Positions 10,338-21,919 of a DNA stretch of 58,588 bases are shown piece by piece. The stretch lies in assembly GCA_021805825.1 (NCBI GenBank), contig JAJZEC010000014.1, positions 1-58,588 on the forward strand, in the 5' to 3' direction. Position 1 is the stretch's first letter. Every line of letters starts with the position of its first letter. The DNA is from Pseudomonadota bacterium. Lineage in GTDB: Bacteria > Pseudomonadota > Gammaproteobacteria > Burkholderiales > Burkholderiaceae_C. Made by a program: the position numbers and the translations under genes. The notes below the pieces were generated by a model that had not been told where the DNA came from, searched no databases, and worked only from the letters and a program-made list of their open reading frames with translations.

Positions 10338-11603
10338 ATGAGCGCCCAACCACAAGACCAAGCCAACCCATCCGACGCCGAGTTGCGCGCCGCCCGCCGG
10401 CGCAAGTTGATGTTCGGCGCGATCACCTTCTTCGTGCTCGCCGGCCTGGTGTATGGCGGCTATGAATACTGGCTGTCGCTGCGCGAGGTGAATACCGACG
10501 ACGCCTACGTGCATGGCGATCTCGTGCAGGTCACGCCACAGGTGGGCGGCACGGTCACGGCCATCGACGCCGACGACACCCAGGTCGTGCATGCCGGCCA
10601 GACCCTGGTGCGCCTGGACGGCGCCGACGCCCGCGTGGCCCTGCAGCAGGCCGAGGCGCAGCTGGGCCAGGCGGTGCGCGGCATCCGCGTGGCCTATGCG
10701 CAGACGGCGGCGCTGCGCGCGCAGGTGCAGGTACGCCAGACCGATGTCGCGACCGCGCGCGCCAACCTGGCGAAGGCCGGGGATGGGCTGCGGCGCCGGA
10801 GGGCGCTGGCCGGAACCGGCGCGGTCGGCGCCGAGGAGCTGCGCCAGTCGGAGATCGCCGTGCAGGCCGCGCGCAGCGTGCTGCGCACCGCGCAGAGCGC
10901 GGTGCAGGCGGCGCGTGCCGCGGTGCAGGCCAATGAAGCGCAGACCGCGGGTACCGTGCTTGCGCACAACCCGACCGTTCGCCTGGCCGCGGCGCGTGTG
11001 CGGGAAGCCTACCTGGCGCTGCAGCGCACCCGCATCGTCGCCCCGGTCAGCGGGCTGGTGGCCCGCCGCAGCGTGCAGCTCGGACAGCGCGTGGGCCCGG
11101 GCATGCCGCTGATGACCGTGGTGCCGCTGAACCATCTCTGGGTCGATGCGAACTTCAAGGAAACCCAGCTGAACGACCTGCGCATCGGTCAGCCGGCCAC
11201 CGTGGTGGCCGACATCTACGGCAGCTCCGTGCGCTACCACGGCAAGGTGGTGGGCATTTCCGCAGGCAGCGGCTCGGCCTTCGCCCTGTTGCCGGCGCAG
11301 AACGCCACCGGCAACTGGATCAAGGTGGTGCAGCGCCTGCCGGTGCGCATCGAGCTCGACCCCGCCCAACTGCGCGCGCATCCCCTGCGCGTGGGGCTGT
11401 CGACCGAGGTCACGGTGGATATCCGCGACCACTCGGGAACCCCGGTGGTCGGGCTGGCGCCCACGCGGCCGGTGGCACGCACCGACATGTACGCGGCGAA
11501 CTGGACGAAGGCCGACGCTCTGGTGGCGCACATCATCGCGGCCAACGTCGGGGGCATGCCCGAGCGCGAAGTGGGCCTGCGCCACGTCCGGCGGCGGCGC
11601 TGA
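10338..11603 (+). CDS. emrA: Membrane fusion protein, EmrA/HlyD family
   Basis: Periplasmic adaptor linking the inner-membrane transporter to the outer-membrane channel. One N-terminal span (about residues 32-52) is followed by the EmrA hallmark NTDDAYVHGDLVQVTPQVGG, an Ala/Gln-rich alpha-hairpin (about 95-215), and a second lipoyl half with RIVAPVSGLVARR. Length (421 residues) is slightly above E. coli EmrA. ATG 10338 lies 53 bases after the channel gene. The gene symbol rests on family similarity and gene order, not on known substrates. Confidence 0.93.
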   Translation: MSAQPQDQANPSDAELRAARRRKLMFGAITFFVLAGLVYGGYEYWLSLREVNTDDAYVHGDLVQVTPQVGGTVTAIDADDTQVVHAGQTLVRLDGADARVALQQAEAQLGQAVRGIRVAYAQTAALRAQVQVRQTDVATARANLAKAGDGLRRRRALAGTGAVGAEELRQSEIAVQAARSVLRTAQSAVQAARAAVQANEAQTAGTVLAHNPTVRLAAARVREAYLALQRTRIVAPVSGLVARRSVQLGQRVGPGMPLMTVVPLNHLWVDANFKETQLNDLRIGQPATVVADIYGSSVRYHGKVVGISAGSGSAFALLPAQNATGNWIKVVQRLPVRIELDPAQLRAHPLRVGLSTEVTVDIRDHSGTPVVGLAPTRPVARTDMYAANWTKADALVAHIIAANVGGMPEREVGLRHVRRRR

Positions 11604-11628
11604 GGCAGGCGGCCCGCGGAGTGCGTCC

Positions 11629-13227
11629 ATGACCGATACGGTGGTCATCGAGGAAGCCGCTGCAGGCGCCACGCCGCAGCCCGACCAGCCTTCGCACCTG
11701 CGGCCGCTGCACGGCAGCGCGCTGGTGCTGGGCACGCTGGCGCTGAGCCTGGCGACCTTCATGAACGTGCTCGACACGTCGATCGCCAACGTGTCCCTGC
11801 CGGCCATCGCCGGCGATCTGGGTGTCAGCTCCTCGCAGGGAACCTGGGTGATCACCTCGTTCGGCGTGGCCAACGCCATCGCGGTGCCGCTCACCGGCTT
11901 TGTCACCCAGCGCTTCGGCGCGGTCAGGGTCTTCATCACCAGCATCCTGCTGTTCACCCTGTTTTCCTTTCTCTGCGGCCAGGCGCCGAGCCTGTCGGTG
12001 CTGATCCTGTTCCGCGTGCTGCAGGGTGCGTCTGCGGGCCCGATGATCCCGCTGTCGCAGACGCTGCTGCTTTCGAGCTATCCACCCCAGCGATCGGGCA
12101 CCGCGCTGGCGATGTGGTCGATGACCACCCTGGTGGCGCCGATCACGGGCCCGCTGCTCGGCGGCTGGATCACCGACAACATTTCCTGGCCCTGGATCTT
12201 CTACATCAACGTGCCGGTGGGGATTGCCTGCGCCGCGATCACCTCGAGCCTGTACCGCAAGCGCGAGACCCCGACGCGCAAGCTGCCGATCGACTGGACC
12301 GGCCTGGGCCTGCTCGTCGTCTGGGTCGGCGCGCTGCAGATCATGCTCGACAAGGGCCAGGAGCTCGACTGGTTCGGCTCGCGCGTGATTGTCGGGCTGG
12401 CGGTCACCGCCGTCGTCGGATTCGTGCTGTTCCTGATCTGGGAACTGCACGACGAGCACCCGGTGGTCGACCTCAGCCTGTTCCGGATTCCGAGCTTCAG
12501 TCTCGGAACGATCATGCTCGCGCTGGCCTACGGGATGTTCTTCGGCTCGCTGGTGCTGCTGCCGCTGTGGCTGCAGGAGTTCGTCGGCTATACCGCGACC
12601 AACGCCGGGGAGGTGCTGGCCTGGGTGGGGCTGTTCGCCCTCGCGCTGTCACCGATCATCGGACGCTACGTGCAACGCGTCGACCCGCGCTGGCTGACCA
12701 CCGGATCCTTCGCCGTGTTCGCCCTGGTGTTCTGGATGCGCTCGCGCTTCACCATCGGCGATAGCTACTGGCAGTACTCGATGCCCACCGTGGTGCAGGG
12801 AATCGCCACCGCGCTGTTCTTCATTCCCCTGCTCGCGATCTTGCTCGGCGGCCTGCCCCCGAGCCGCATCGCGGCGGCCTCGGGACTGTCGAATTTCGCG
12901 CGGATCACCGCGGGATCCTTCGGAACCTCGATCTATACGACCTGGTGGGTCAACCGAGCGATCCTGCACCACGCGCAGCTGGCCGAGCATATCTACCAGG
13001 GCAACCCGACGGCCGACGCGGCGCTGTCGCTGGCCGCGCGCCTGGGCCTGGCGCCGCAGCAGGCGCTGGGTCTCATCGACGGGCTCATCCAGCGCCAGTC
13101 CTACACCATCGCGGTGGATGAAATGTTCCGTCTCAGCTCGTGGCTGTTCCTCGCGATGATCCTGCTGGTCTGGCTGGTCAAGCCGTCGCGCGGGCACGGC
13201 GCGATTGATGCCGGCGGCGCGCATTGA
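11629..13227 (+). CDS. emrB: Drug:H+ antiporter, DHA2 family (EmrB type)
   Basis: Inner-membrane major facilitator transporter of the 14-span DHA2 class. The 532 residues carry an MFS motif C-like first span (FMNVLDTSIANVSLPAIAGD), a Gly/Pro-rich fifth span region (APITGPLLGGWITDNISW) and about 14 hydrophobic segments. Together with the adaptor and channel it should export lipophilic or weakly acidic toxic compounds across both membranes. It follows emrA by 25 bases with an ATG at 11629. The final base of its stop codon is the first base of the next gene's ATG. Confidence 0.94.
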   Translation: MTDTVVIEEAAAGATPQPDQPSHLRPLHGSALVLGTLALSLATFMNVLDTSIANVSLPAIAGDLGVSSSQGTWVITSFGVANAIAVPLTGFVTQRFGAVRVFITSILLFTLFSFLCGQAPSLSVLILFRVLQGASAGPMIPLSQTLLLSSYPPQRSGTALAMWSMTTLVAPITGPLLGGWITDNISWPWIFYINVPVGIACAAITSSLYRKRETPTRKLPIDWTGLGLLVVWVGALQIMLDKGQELDWFGSRVIVGLAVTAVVGFVLFLIWELHDEHPVVDLSLFRIPSFSLGTIMLALAYGMFFGSLVLLPLWLQEFVGYTATNAGEVLAWVGLFALALSPIIGRYVQRVDPRWLTTGSFAVFALVFWMRSRFTIGDSYWQYSMPTVVQGIATALFFIPLLAILLGGLPPSRIAAASGLSNFARITAGSFGTSIYTTWWVNRAILHHAQLAEHIYQGNPTADAALSLAARLGLAPQQALGLIDGLIQRQSYTIAVDEMFRLSSWLFLAMILLVWLVKPSRGHGAIDAGGAH

Positions 13228-13925
13228 TGTCGGCACGGTCTGGCGCGCCCGATCCGGATCCGGCTCCCCCTTCACGCATGCTCCACGACCAGGCCACGCT
13301 GCTGTTGTGCATGCGCCATGGCGAAACCGACTGGAACGCGAGCCAGCGCGTGCAGGGGCACACCGACATCGCACTCAATGCCCGCGGTCGGGCACAGGCG
13401 CGGGCCCTGGAGCGGGCCCTGCATGGGCAGGAACTGCACGCCGTCTACAGCAGCGACCTGTCGCGCGCGCGCCAGACGGCCGAGCCGCTGGCGCGACAGC
13501 GCAACCTGCCGCTGCATTGTGATCGCAGGCTGCGCGAGCGTGCCTTCGGCGCCTTCGAGGGCAGCAGCTTCACCCAGCTCGAGACCCTGCACCCCGAGCA
13601 CTGCGCGCGCTGGAGATGTCGCGATCCCCAGTGGGCCGCGCCCGCAGGCGGAGAGTCGCTGCTCGAGCTGCGGCAGCGCATCGCCGACGTGGTGCGCGAG
13701 ATCGCGGCGCGCCACCCCGGTCAGGTGGTGGCGATGGTCAGCCATGGCGGAGCGCTGGATTGCCTGTACCGCCTGGCCACCGGGCAGCAGCTGCAGGCGC
13801 CGCGCACCTGGGAATTGCGCAATGCGGCGATCAACCGCCTGCTGGCCAGCGAGGGCGGCCTGAGCCTGGTGGGGTGGAACGACTGCGCGCACCTGGAGCA
13901 CAGCGCGGACGAAGCCGGCGCCTGA
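13227..13925 (+). CDS. Histidine phosphatase family protein
   Basis: Phosphoglycerate-mutase-like phosphatase, 232 residues. The catalytic RHGETDWN motif sits near residue 30, and the second catalytic His is in the SHGGALD motif near residue 172. The family includes cofactor-independent phosphatases such as GpmB, CobC and PhoE; nothing nearby points to cobamide or glycolysis, so I leave the substrate open. ATG 13227 shares one base with the emrB stop, so it may be co-transcribed with the pump. It converges on ruvB with only 9 bases between. Confidence 0.9.
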   Translation: MSARSGAPDPDPAPPSRMLHDQATLLLCMRHGETDWNASQRVQGHTDIALNARGRAQARALERALHGQELHAVYSSDLSRARQTAEPLARQRNLPLHCDRRLRERAFGAFEGSSFTQLETLHPEHCARWRCRDPQWAAPAGGESLLELRQRIADVVREIAARHPGQVVAMVSHGGALDCLYRLATGQQLQAPRTWELRNAAINRLLASEGGLSLVGWNDCAHLEHSADEAGA

Positions 13926-13934
13926 GCGCGGCGC

Positions 13935-14984
<1,050 letters not shown>

Positions 14985-14998
14985 CGCGCATGCATCCT

Positions 14999-15571
14999 TC
15001 AGGCCTTGGCCAGCGCCTTCAAGGCCTGGCGGATGCCTTCGTCGACCCCCAGTTCGGGTGCCAGTCGGGCCACCACCGCGCCGGCCTCGCGCTCCGAGTA
15101 GCCCAGCGCGAGCAGGGCCTGCAGCACGTCGGCGTGCGCGGCCGCGCTGCCTGCCGGGCGGGCCGCACCGGCGCCGAGCTTGCCGCGCAGTTCCAGCAGC
15201 AGCCGCTCGGCGGTCTTCTTGCCGATGCCCGGTACCCGGGTCAGGCGCGCGCCGTCCTGCGCCTGCACGGCCTGCGCGAGTTCGTCGACGCTCAGGCCCG
15301 ACAGCAGCGCCAGCGCGGTGCGCGCGCCGATCCCGGCAATGCGGATCAGTTCGCGGAAGGCCGCGCGCTCCGCGGCGCTGGCGAAGCCGAACAACTGGTG
15401 GGCGTCATCGCGCACCAGCAGATGGGTGAGCAGGCTCACCGACTGCCCGGGCGCCGGCAGCGCGTACAGGGTGCTCATCGGCACGTCGATCTCGTAGCCC
15501 ACGCCGCCGCAGTCGACCAGGATCTGCGGCGGGGTCTTGTCCAGCAGGGTGCCGTGAATGCGTCCGATCAT
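14999..15571 (-). CDS. ruvA: Holliday junction branch migration protein RuvA
   Basis: Tetrameric junction-binding partner of RuvB. I chose the start that gives MIGRIHG at the N-terminus, the conserved RuvA opening, for 190 residues; the frame is open 24 bases further upstream. Two helix-hairpin-helix motifs are clear ([15 protein letters not shown] and [16 protein letters not shown], about residues 70-130), and a C-terminal domain that binds RuvB ends the protein. Unlike many Burkholderiales, ruvC is not directly upstream: fabA and leuA lie between. Confidence 0.97.
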   Translation of the reverse strand: MIGRIHGTLLDKTPPQILVDCGGVGYEIDVPMSTLYALPAPGQSVSLLTHLLVRDDAHQLFGFASAAERAAFRELIRIAGIGARTALALLSGLSVDELAQAVQAQDGARLTRVPGIGKKTAERLLLELRGKLGAGAARPAGSAAAHADVLQALLALGYSEREAGAVVARLAPELGVDEGIRQALKALAKA

Positions 15572-15645
15572 CCGCGCACTGTAGCAGGCCGGCACGGGCG
15601 CCGGCGCGAGCCCGCTACACTGTCAGCGGCATGTCCAGGCACCCC

Positions 15646-16161
15646 ATGAAAGCCCAATCCTCCTACTCCCATGACGAGCTCGTGGCATGCGGCCACGGGC
15701 AGTTGTTCGGTCCAGGCAACGCCCAGCTTCCGCTGGGGCAGATGCTGATGATGGATCGCATCACCCACATCGCCGACCACGGCGGCAAGTACGGCAAGGG
15801 CGAGTTGCGCGCAGAGCTCGACATCCGCCCCGATCTGTGGTTCTTCGGCTGTCATTTCGAGAACGATCCGGTCATGCCCGGGTGCCTCGGACTGGACGCG
15901 ATGTGGCAGCTGGTGGGCTTCTACCTGGGCTGGATGGGCGCGCCCGGACGCGGGCGCGCGCTGGGCGTCGGGGAGGTCAAGTTCACCGGTCAGGTGCTGC
16001 CCACCGCGCGCCTGGTCAGCTACCAGATCGACCTCAAGAGGGTCATCAACCACCGCTTGGTGATGGGCATCGGCGATGGGGTGATGAAGGTCGACGGACG
16101 CGAGATCTACACCGCCAAGGATCTGCGCGTGGGCCTGTTCGCGTCGACCGAAGGCTTCTGA
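15646..16161 (+). CDS. fabA: 3-hydroxydecanoyl-ACP dehydratase/isomerase FabA
   Basis: Dehydrates 3-hydroxyacyl-ACP and isomerises trans-2- to cis-3-decenoyl-ACP, the branch point to unsaturated fatty acids. The active-site region [20 protein letters not shown] has the catalytic His and a downstream Asp, and the C-terminal [19 protein letters not shown] is family-typical. ATG 15646 gives 171 residues, one short of E. coli FabA; ATG 15631 is an alternative that adds five. A fabB partner is not adjacent. It diverges from ruvA and converges with leuA. Confidence 0.96.
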   Translation: MKAQSSYSHDELVACGHGQLFGPGNAQLPLGQMLMMDRITHIADHGGKYGKGELRAELDIRPDLWFFGCHFENDPVMPGCLGLDAMWQLVGFYLGWMGAPGRGRALGVGEVKFTGQVLPTARLVSYQIDLKRVINHRLVMGIGDGVMKVDGREIYTAKDLRVGLFASTEGF

Positions 16162-16169
16162 TCGCCCGC

Positions 16170-16196
16170 CGGCGGCCCGTCCTCGCCGGGCCGCCG
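16170..16196. terminator. Hairpin between convergent fabA and leuA
   Basis: CGGCGGCCCG (16170-16179) pairs perfectly with CGGGCCGCCG (16187-16196) across a 7-base loop. It sits in the 49 bases between two converging stop codons and could end transcription from both sides. No U-rich tract follows on either strand, so intrinsic termination is only plausible. Confidence 0.45.
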
Positions 16197-16210
16197 CAGG
16201 CAAGTCGGCG

Positions 16211-17923
16211 TCAGGCCACCGCCTTGAGCTTGGCCTGGATGGCCTTCAGCAGTTGCGAACGCGCGCTGTCGTCGAGCCGCGCCAGCAGCCGATTGGCGCC
16301 GGAGAGAATGGCGCGGATCGACGCGGTGACGATGTTGGCGTCGATGCCCACGCCGAAGGTCGTTGCCGCGTTGCCCTCGATGCCCATTTCGACCATGGCC
16401 ACCGCGCGCGCGCTGGCGCCCAGGCCGAGGGCGCGCTCCTCGTAGCTGTGCACCACCAGCGGCAGATGCAGCGCGCGTACCGCGGCGTCGATCGGGCCGT
16501 TGCCTTCGCCGCGCAGTCCCAGCGCGCGGCCTTCGGACTCGACCTCCAGCCGGACGCCCTGCTGCTCGCCATGCTCGCTGAGATGGTGGGAGACATAGCG
16601 CAGCGGCTGGTCGACGGTGGTGTACTCCTCGTTGAACATCGCCCACAGCTGCTGCGCCGTGACCTCGCTGCCCGAGGTGTCGGTGTAGCGCTGCACCACG
16701 CCGCTGAACTCCACCTGCATGCGCCGGGGCATCACCAGGCCGTAGTTGGTCTCCAGCAGGTAGGCGATGCCGCCCTTGCCGGACTGGCTGTTGACGCGGA
16801 TCACCGAGTCGTAGGCGCGCCCGAGGTCGGCGGGGTCGACCGGCAGGTAGGGCACCTCCCAGATCGCCGTGGCCTTCTGCACCGCCAGTCCCTTCTTGAT
16901 CGCGTCCTGGTGCGAACCCGAGAAGGCGGTGAACACCAGGTCGCCTACATAGGGGTGGCGTGGGTGGATCGGCAGCTGGTTGCAGTCCTCCACGGTGCGC
17001 GCGATGGCGTTGATATTGGAAAAGTCCAGCCCGGGGTCGACGCCCTGGGAATACAGGTTGAGCGCCAGCGTGACGAGGTCGACGTTGCCGGTGCGCTCGC
17101 CGTTGCCGAACAGGCAGCCCTCGATGCGGTCGGCGCCGGCCATCACCGCGAGTTCGGCCGCCGCCACCGCGCAGCCTCGATCGTTGTGCGGATGCACCGA
17201 CAGCACGATGGAATCGCGCCTGTGCAGGTGGCGGTGCATCCATTCGATCTGGTCGGCGTAGATGTTCGGGGTGCTCATCTCCACCGTCGCCGGCAGGTTG
17301 TAGATCACCTTGTGCTGCGGAGTCGGCTGCCAGACCTCGGTGACCGCATTGCACACCTCGACCGCCACCTCCAGTTCGGTGCCGCTGAACACTTCGGGGC
17401 TGTACTGGAAAGTCCACTCGGTCTGCGGGCGCGCGGCGGCCAGCTCGCGGATCAGGGTCGCGGCCTCGACGGCGATGCGCCGGCAGCCGGCGACGTCGAC
17501 GTTGAACACGATGCGCCGGAAATTCGGGGCGGTTGCGTTGTATACATGGATGATTGCCCGCCTGGCGCCTTCCACCGACTCGAAGGTGCGGCGGATCAGG
17601 TCTTCGCGGGCCTGCGTCAGCACCTCGATCGTGACGTCGTCGGGAATATGCCCGCCGTCGATGAGTTCGCGCACGAAATCGAAGTCGGTCTGCGAGGCCG
17701 ACGGGAAGGCGACCTCGATCTGCTTGATGCCGATGGCGCAGAGCATCTTGAACATGCGCATCTTGCGCGCAGCGTCCATCGGCTCGAACAGAGCCTGGTT
17801 GCCGTCGCGCAGGTCGGTGCTCATCCAGATCGGCGGGCGCGTGATCAGCTGGTCGGGCCAGGTGCGATCCTTCAGGCCGACCGGGGGCATCGGTCGGTAC
17901 TTGTTCTGGGGCTTCTTCAGCAT
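16211..17923 (-). CDS. leuA: 2-isopropylmalate synthase, LeuA2 type
   Basis: Condenses acetyl-CoA with 2-oxoisovalerate, the first committed step of leucine synthesis. The 570 residues match the second LeuA class. The TIM-barrel catalytic part has [11 protein letters not shown] near residue 37, a metal-binding HPHNDRG, and the class-typical [12 protein letters not shown]; the C-terminal 130 residues form the leucine-feedback regulatory domain. The start is the [11 protein letters not shown] opening, with GGAG nine bases upstream. That GGAG can pair with CTCC just downstream of it (GGAGAAACTCC), which might modulate initiation. A long leader precedes the gene. Confidence 0.96.
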   Translation of the reverse strand: MLKKPQNKYRPMPPVGLKDRTWPDQLITRPPIWMSTDLRDGNQALFEPMDAARKMRMFKMLCAIGIKQIEVAFPSASQTDFDFVRELIDGGHIPDDVTIEVLTQAREDLIRRTFESVEGARRAIIHVYNATAPNFRRIVFNVDVAGCRRIAVEAATLIRELAAARPQTEWTFQYSPEVFSGTELEVAVEVCNAVTEVWQPTPQHKVIYNLPATVEMSTPNIYADQIEWMHRHLHRRDSIVLSVHPHNDRGCAVAAAELAVMAGADRIEGCLFGNGERTGNVDLVTLALNLYSQGVDPGLDFSNINAIARTVEDCNQLPIHPRHPYVGDLVFTAFSGSHQDAIKKGLAVQKATAIWEVPYLPVDPADLGRAYDSVIRVNSQSGKGGIAYLLETNYGLVMPRRMQVEFSGVVQRYTDTSGSEVTAQQLWAMFNEEYTTVDQPLRYVSHHLSEHGEQQGVRLEVESEGRALGLRGEGNGPIDAAVRALHLPLVVHSYEERALGLGASARAVAMVEMGIEGNAATTFGVGIDANIVTASIRAILSGANRLLARLDDSARSQLLKAIQAKLKAVA

Positions 17924-18012
17924 GAGGAGTTTCTCCGGCGAATCATGGTGTCGGTCGCGGCGCACTGCGAAGGCGCGAGCAGCTGCGGCGGCGGGGTTCG
18001 GATGCGGTGGCG

Positions 18013-18047
18013 GGGCTGCCAGCGCGGGCTGCCAGCGTGCCGGCAGC
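18013..18047 (-). promoter_or_regulatory. Alternative hairpins in the leuA leader
   Basis: In the leuA leader transcript, GCTGCC (strand complement of 18042-18047) can pair with either of two downstream GGCAGC copies, at 18028-18033 or 18015-18020. The two copies belong to a 12-base direct repeat (18013-18024 and 18026-18037). Mutually exclusive pairings are the general form of an attenuator. However, no U-tract follows, so this is not a classical intrinsic terminator. Confidence 0.35.
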
Positions 18048-18060
18048 AGGAACGGAGGAG

Positions 18061-18231
18061 TCAGTTGCGCGCGGGGCGCAGTCGGCGCTCGACGTCCACG
18101 CGCAGCAGGCGCAGCATCAGCCCGCGCTGCCAGGCCGCAAGCGCGCCGGCCGACGTCGGCCGGCGGCAGCCGTGGGCGCTGCCGCTGCTGGGGTTGCCTG
18201 CACAATCACAGGCCGTGGGATCGCAAACCAT
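18061..18231 (-). CDS. Candidate leader peptide upstream of leuA (56 residues)
   Basis: Small reading frame inside the leuA 5' leader. ATG 18231 is preceded by AGGA three bases upstream and lies only 9 bases below a good promoter. The N-terminal part is Cys- and Asp-bearing ([12 protein letters not shown]). Near the end is a leucine cluster, GLMLRLLR, in which four of seven codons after the Gly are CTG. After the stop come the alternative hairpins and then leuA, 137 bases further on. By analogy with amino-acid attenuators it could sense leucyl-tRNA. I do not recognise the peptide as a known family. Confidence 0.45.
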   Translation of the reverse strand: MVCDPTACDCAGNPSSGSAHGCRRPTSAGALAAWQRGLMLRLLRVDVERRLRPARN

Positions 18232-18240
18232 GGTTCCTGC

Positions 18241-18269
18241 ACGTTAGCAAAAACCCGCAGCCGCGTCAA
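18241..18269 (-). promoter_or_regulatory. Predicted sigma-70 promoter for leuA
   Basis: On the minus strand, TTGACG (18264-18269) and TAACGT (18241-18246) are separated by exactly 17 bases, and a TG extends the -10 box (TGCTAACGT). Transcription would start at about 18234-18235, three or four bases before the small leader frame and about 310 bases before leuA. Confidence 0.6.
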
Positions 18270-18310
18270 TGCGCATGCGCCCGCGGCCCGCGCGCCCCGG
18301 CTGCGCGCAT

Positions 18311-18889
18311 TCAACTGAGCAGGCGGCCGCGGCGCACGCGCATGGCGCGCAGGGCCTGCGCATCCAGCGTGCCGGCGGCAGCGGGAACCGACGTCGGCGC
18401 ACCTCCGCGTTGCAGCGCACCGACGGTGGCATGGTGCTGGGCATGGCAGATCGCCAGCCCGAGCGCGTCGGCCGCGTCGGGGCCGGGTTCGCCCGGCAGG
18501 CCGAGCAGGCGCATCACCATGTGCTGCACCTGGGCCTTGCTGGCACGACCGTGGCCGACGACCGACTTCTTCAGCTGCAACGCGGTGTACTCGACCACCG
18601 GAAGGCCGCAGGCGACGAGGGCGGCGATCGCCGCGCCGCGCGCCTGCCCGAGCAGCAGGGTCGACTGCGGATTGACATTGACGAACACGATTTCCACCAC
18701 CGCGATGTCCGCCGCGCTGTCGGCGGCCACCGAGCGCACGCCGTCGAACAGGGTCTTCAGCCGTTGCGGCAACGGCCCGCGCGCGATGCGGATGCTGCCG
18801 CTGGCCTGGTAGAGCAGCCGCGGCCCCTGAACCTGCAGCACGCCATAGCCGGTGGTGTTCAGACCGGGGTCGATGCCCAGGATGCGCAT
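18311..18889 (-). CDS. ruvC: Holliday junction resolvase RuvC
   Basis: Endonuclease that cuts Holliday junctions. The 192-residue protein opens with the RNase-H-fold motif [15 protein letters not shown] containing the first catalytic Asp, followed by [13 protein letters not shown] with the catalytic Glu, GQARGAAI, and the C-terminal [13 protein letters not shown] with the last acidic pair. ATG 18889 gives the standard MRILGIDPG start. It lies 20 bases downstream of purH on the same strand and is probably co-transcribed with it. Confidence 0.97.
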   Translation of the reverse strand: MRILGIDPGLNTTGYGVLQVQGPRLLYQASGSIRIARGPLPQRLKTLFDGVRSVAADSAADIAVVEIVFVNVNPQSTLLLGQARGAAIAALVACGLPVVEYTALQLKKSVVGHGRASKAQVQHMVMRLLGLPGEPGPDAADALGLAICHAQHHATVGALQRGGAPTSVPAAAGTLDAQALRAMRVRRGRLLS

Positions 18890-18909
18890 GGCGCCGGCGG
18901 CCCCGACCC

Positions 18910-20484
<1,575 letters not shown>

Positions 20485-20539
20485 GGTGCGCGGTGGAGGA
20501 AGGTTGCGGGCCGGTGCCGCGCGGATGGCGCCGGAGGAG

Positions 20540-20779
20540 CTATTTGATGAGCTTGTGATCCTTGAGCTTCTTGCGCAGGGTGTTGCGGTTGATGCCCAGC
20601 CACTGCGCGGCCACCGACTGGTTGTCCCCGGCGCGGCGCATGACCGTCTGCAGTAGCGGTTTCTCCACCGTCTGCAGCACCATGCCGTGGATGCCGTGGG
20701 GTTCGGTTCCGTTGAGGTCGCGGAAATACGCCTCAAGGCTCTCGATCACGCACTGCTCGAGGGGTGAACGCGTGCTCAT
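20540..20779 (-). CDS. fis: DNA-binding protein Fis
   Basis: Small nucleoid-associated protein of 79 residues that bends DNA and modulates growth-phase transcription and recombination. The C-terminal helix-turn-helix is clear ([20 protein letters not shown]), preceded by the dimerisation helices; the N-terminus is shorter than in E. coli Fis, as is usual in Betaproteobacteria. The start overlaps the dusB stop as ATGA, the classic dusB-fis coupling. Confidence 0.96.
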   Translation of the reverse strand: MSTRSPLEQCVIESLEAYFRDLNGTEPHGIHGMVLQTVEKPLLQTVMRRAGDNQSVAAQWLGINRNTLRKKLKDHKLIK

Positions 20780-21852
20780 GCTGCGGGCGCCTCGTCGGGG
20801 GCATGCTGCAGGCTGTCGTAGTACGCCGCGACCGCGTCGAGCTGAGCCTGGGGTTCGAGCAGGGCGTGGAAACGGGCGCGGAAGGACTGCGCCCCGGGCA
20901 GTCCGGCGACCGCCCAGGCCACGTGCTTGCGCGCGGTGGCCACGGCCGCTGCGCCGTAGTGCGCATGGTGGGCGCGCAGGTGCTCGAGCAGCCACGCACC
21001 CTGCTCGGCCGGCGAGGGCCGACGTTCCACGCCGCCGTGCTCCAGCGCCCGCGCGATGGCACCGGGCAGCCAGGGCCGGCCAAGCGCCGCGCGGCCGATC
21101 ATCACCGCGTCGGCAGCCGTCGCTGCCAGCACCCGGCGGGCCTTCTCCGCAGAATCGATGTCCCCGTTGGCGACCACGGGGATGCGCAGACGCGACTTGA
21201 TTTCGGCAATCGTCTCGTATTCGGCGTGCCCGCCGTAGCCTTGCTCGCGGCTGCGTCCGTGCACGGTTACCAGCGCCACCCCGGCTTCCTGCGCGGCATG
21301 CGCCAGGCGCGGCGCATTGCGCTGCCCGCTGCTCCAGCCGGTGCGCATCTTCAGGGTCACCGGAACGCCCAGGGGCTGCATCGCCCGCACCACGGCGTCG
21401 ACGATGCGCAGCGCCTGCTCCTCGTCCTGCATCAGCGCAGAGCCGGCCCAGCGGTTGCAGACCCTCTTCGCCGGGCAACCCATGTTGATGTCGATGATCT
21501 GCGCGCCGGCCTCCACGTTGGCACGCGCGGCATCGGCCATGTCCTGCGGATCGACGCCGAGCAGCTGTGCGGCTACCGGCGCGGGTTCGCCGACGTGGCT
21601 CATGCGCAGCGCGCTCTTGTGCGAGGCGCGCAGTTCGGCACGCGAGGCCACCATTTCGCTCACGCAGTGCCCGGCCCCGAGGCGCCGCGCCAGGCGCCTC
21701 CAGGGCAGATCCGTGACTCCGGCCATCGGCGCCGAGAACACCCGGTTGGGCAGCGCGTAGGGCCCGATGCGCAACGGCGCGGGCTGCGGTGCCGCCCCGG
21801 CCGCGGGCGCGCGGTCGGGGCAGGCGGCACAAACGGGGCGGGCGTCAGGCAT
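20776..21852 (-). CDS. dusB: tRNA-dihydrouridine synthase DusB
   Basis: FMN-dependent enzyme that reduces specific uridines in tRNA to dihydrouridine. The flavin-binding start (FSAPMAGVTDLPWRRL), the catalytic Cys in DINMGCPAKRVC, the RTGW segment and the phosphate-binding VVANGDI and AVMIGRAALGRPW motifs are present. I chose the internal Met at 21852 (358 residues); a start at 21918 would add 22 residues of low-complexity sequence. Both are longer than E. coli DusB because of an N-terminal stretch with three cysteines. Confidence 0.94.
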   Translation of the reverse strand: MPDARPVCAACPDRAPAAGAAPQPAPLRIGPYALPNRVFSAPMAGVTDLPWRRLARRLGAGHCVSEMVASRAELRASHKSALRMSHVGEPAPVAAQLLGVDPQDMADAARANVEAGAQIIDINMGCPAKRVCNRWAGSALMQDEEQALRIVDAVVRAMQPLGVPVTLKMRTGWSSGQRNAPRLAHAAQEAGVALVTVHGRSREQGYGGHAEYETIAEIKSRLRIPVVANGDIDSAEKARRVLAATAADAVMIGRAALGRPWLPGAIARALEHGGVERRPSPAEQGAWLLEHLRAHHAHYGAAAVATARKHVAWAVAGLPGAQSFRARFHALLEPQAQLDAVAAYYDSLQHAPDEAPAA

Positions 21853-21919
21853 GGCTGGGATGGCACCCCGCGCACGGCCTGCGGCCACGCCGGCGCGCGC
21901 GGGGGAAAGGGGCTGCATT

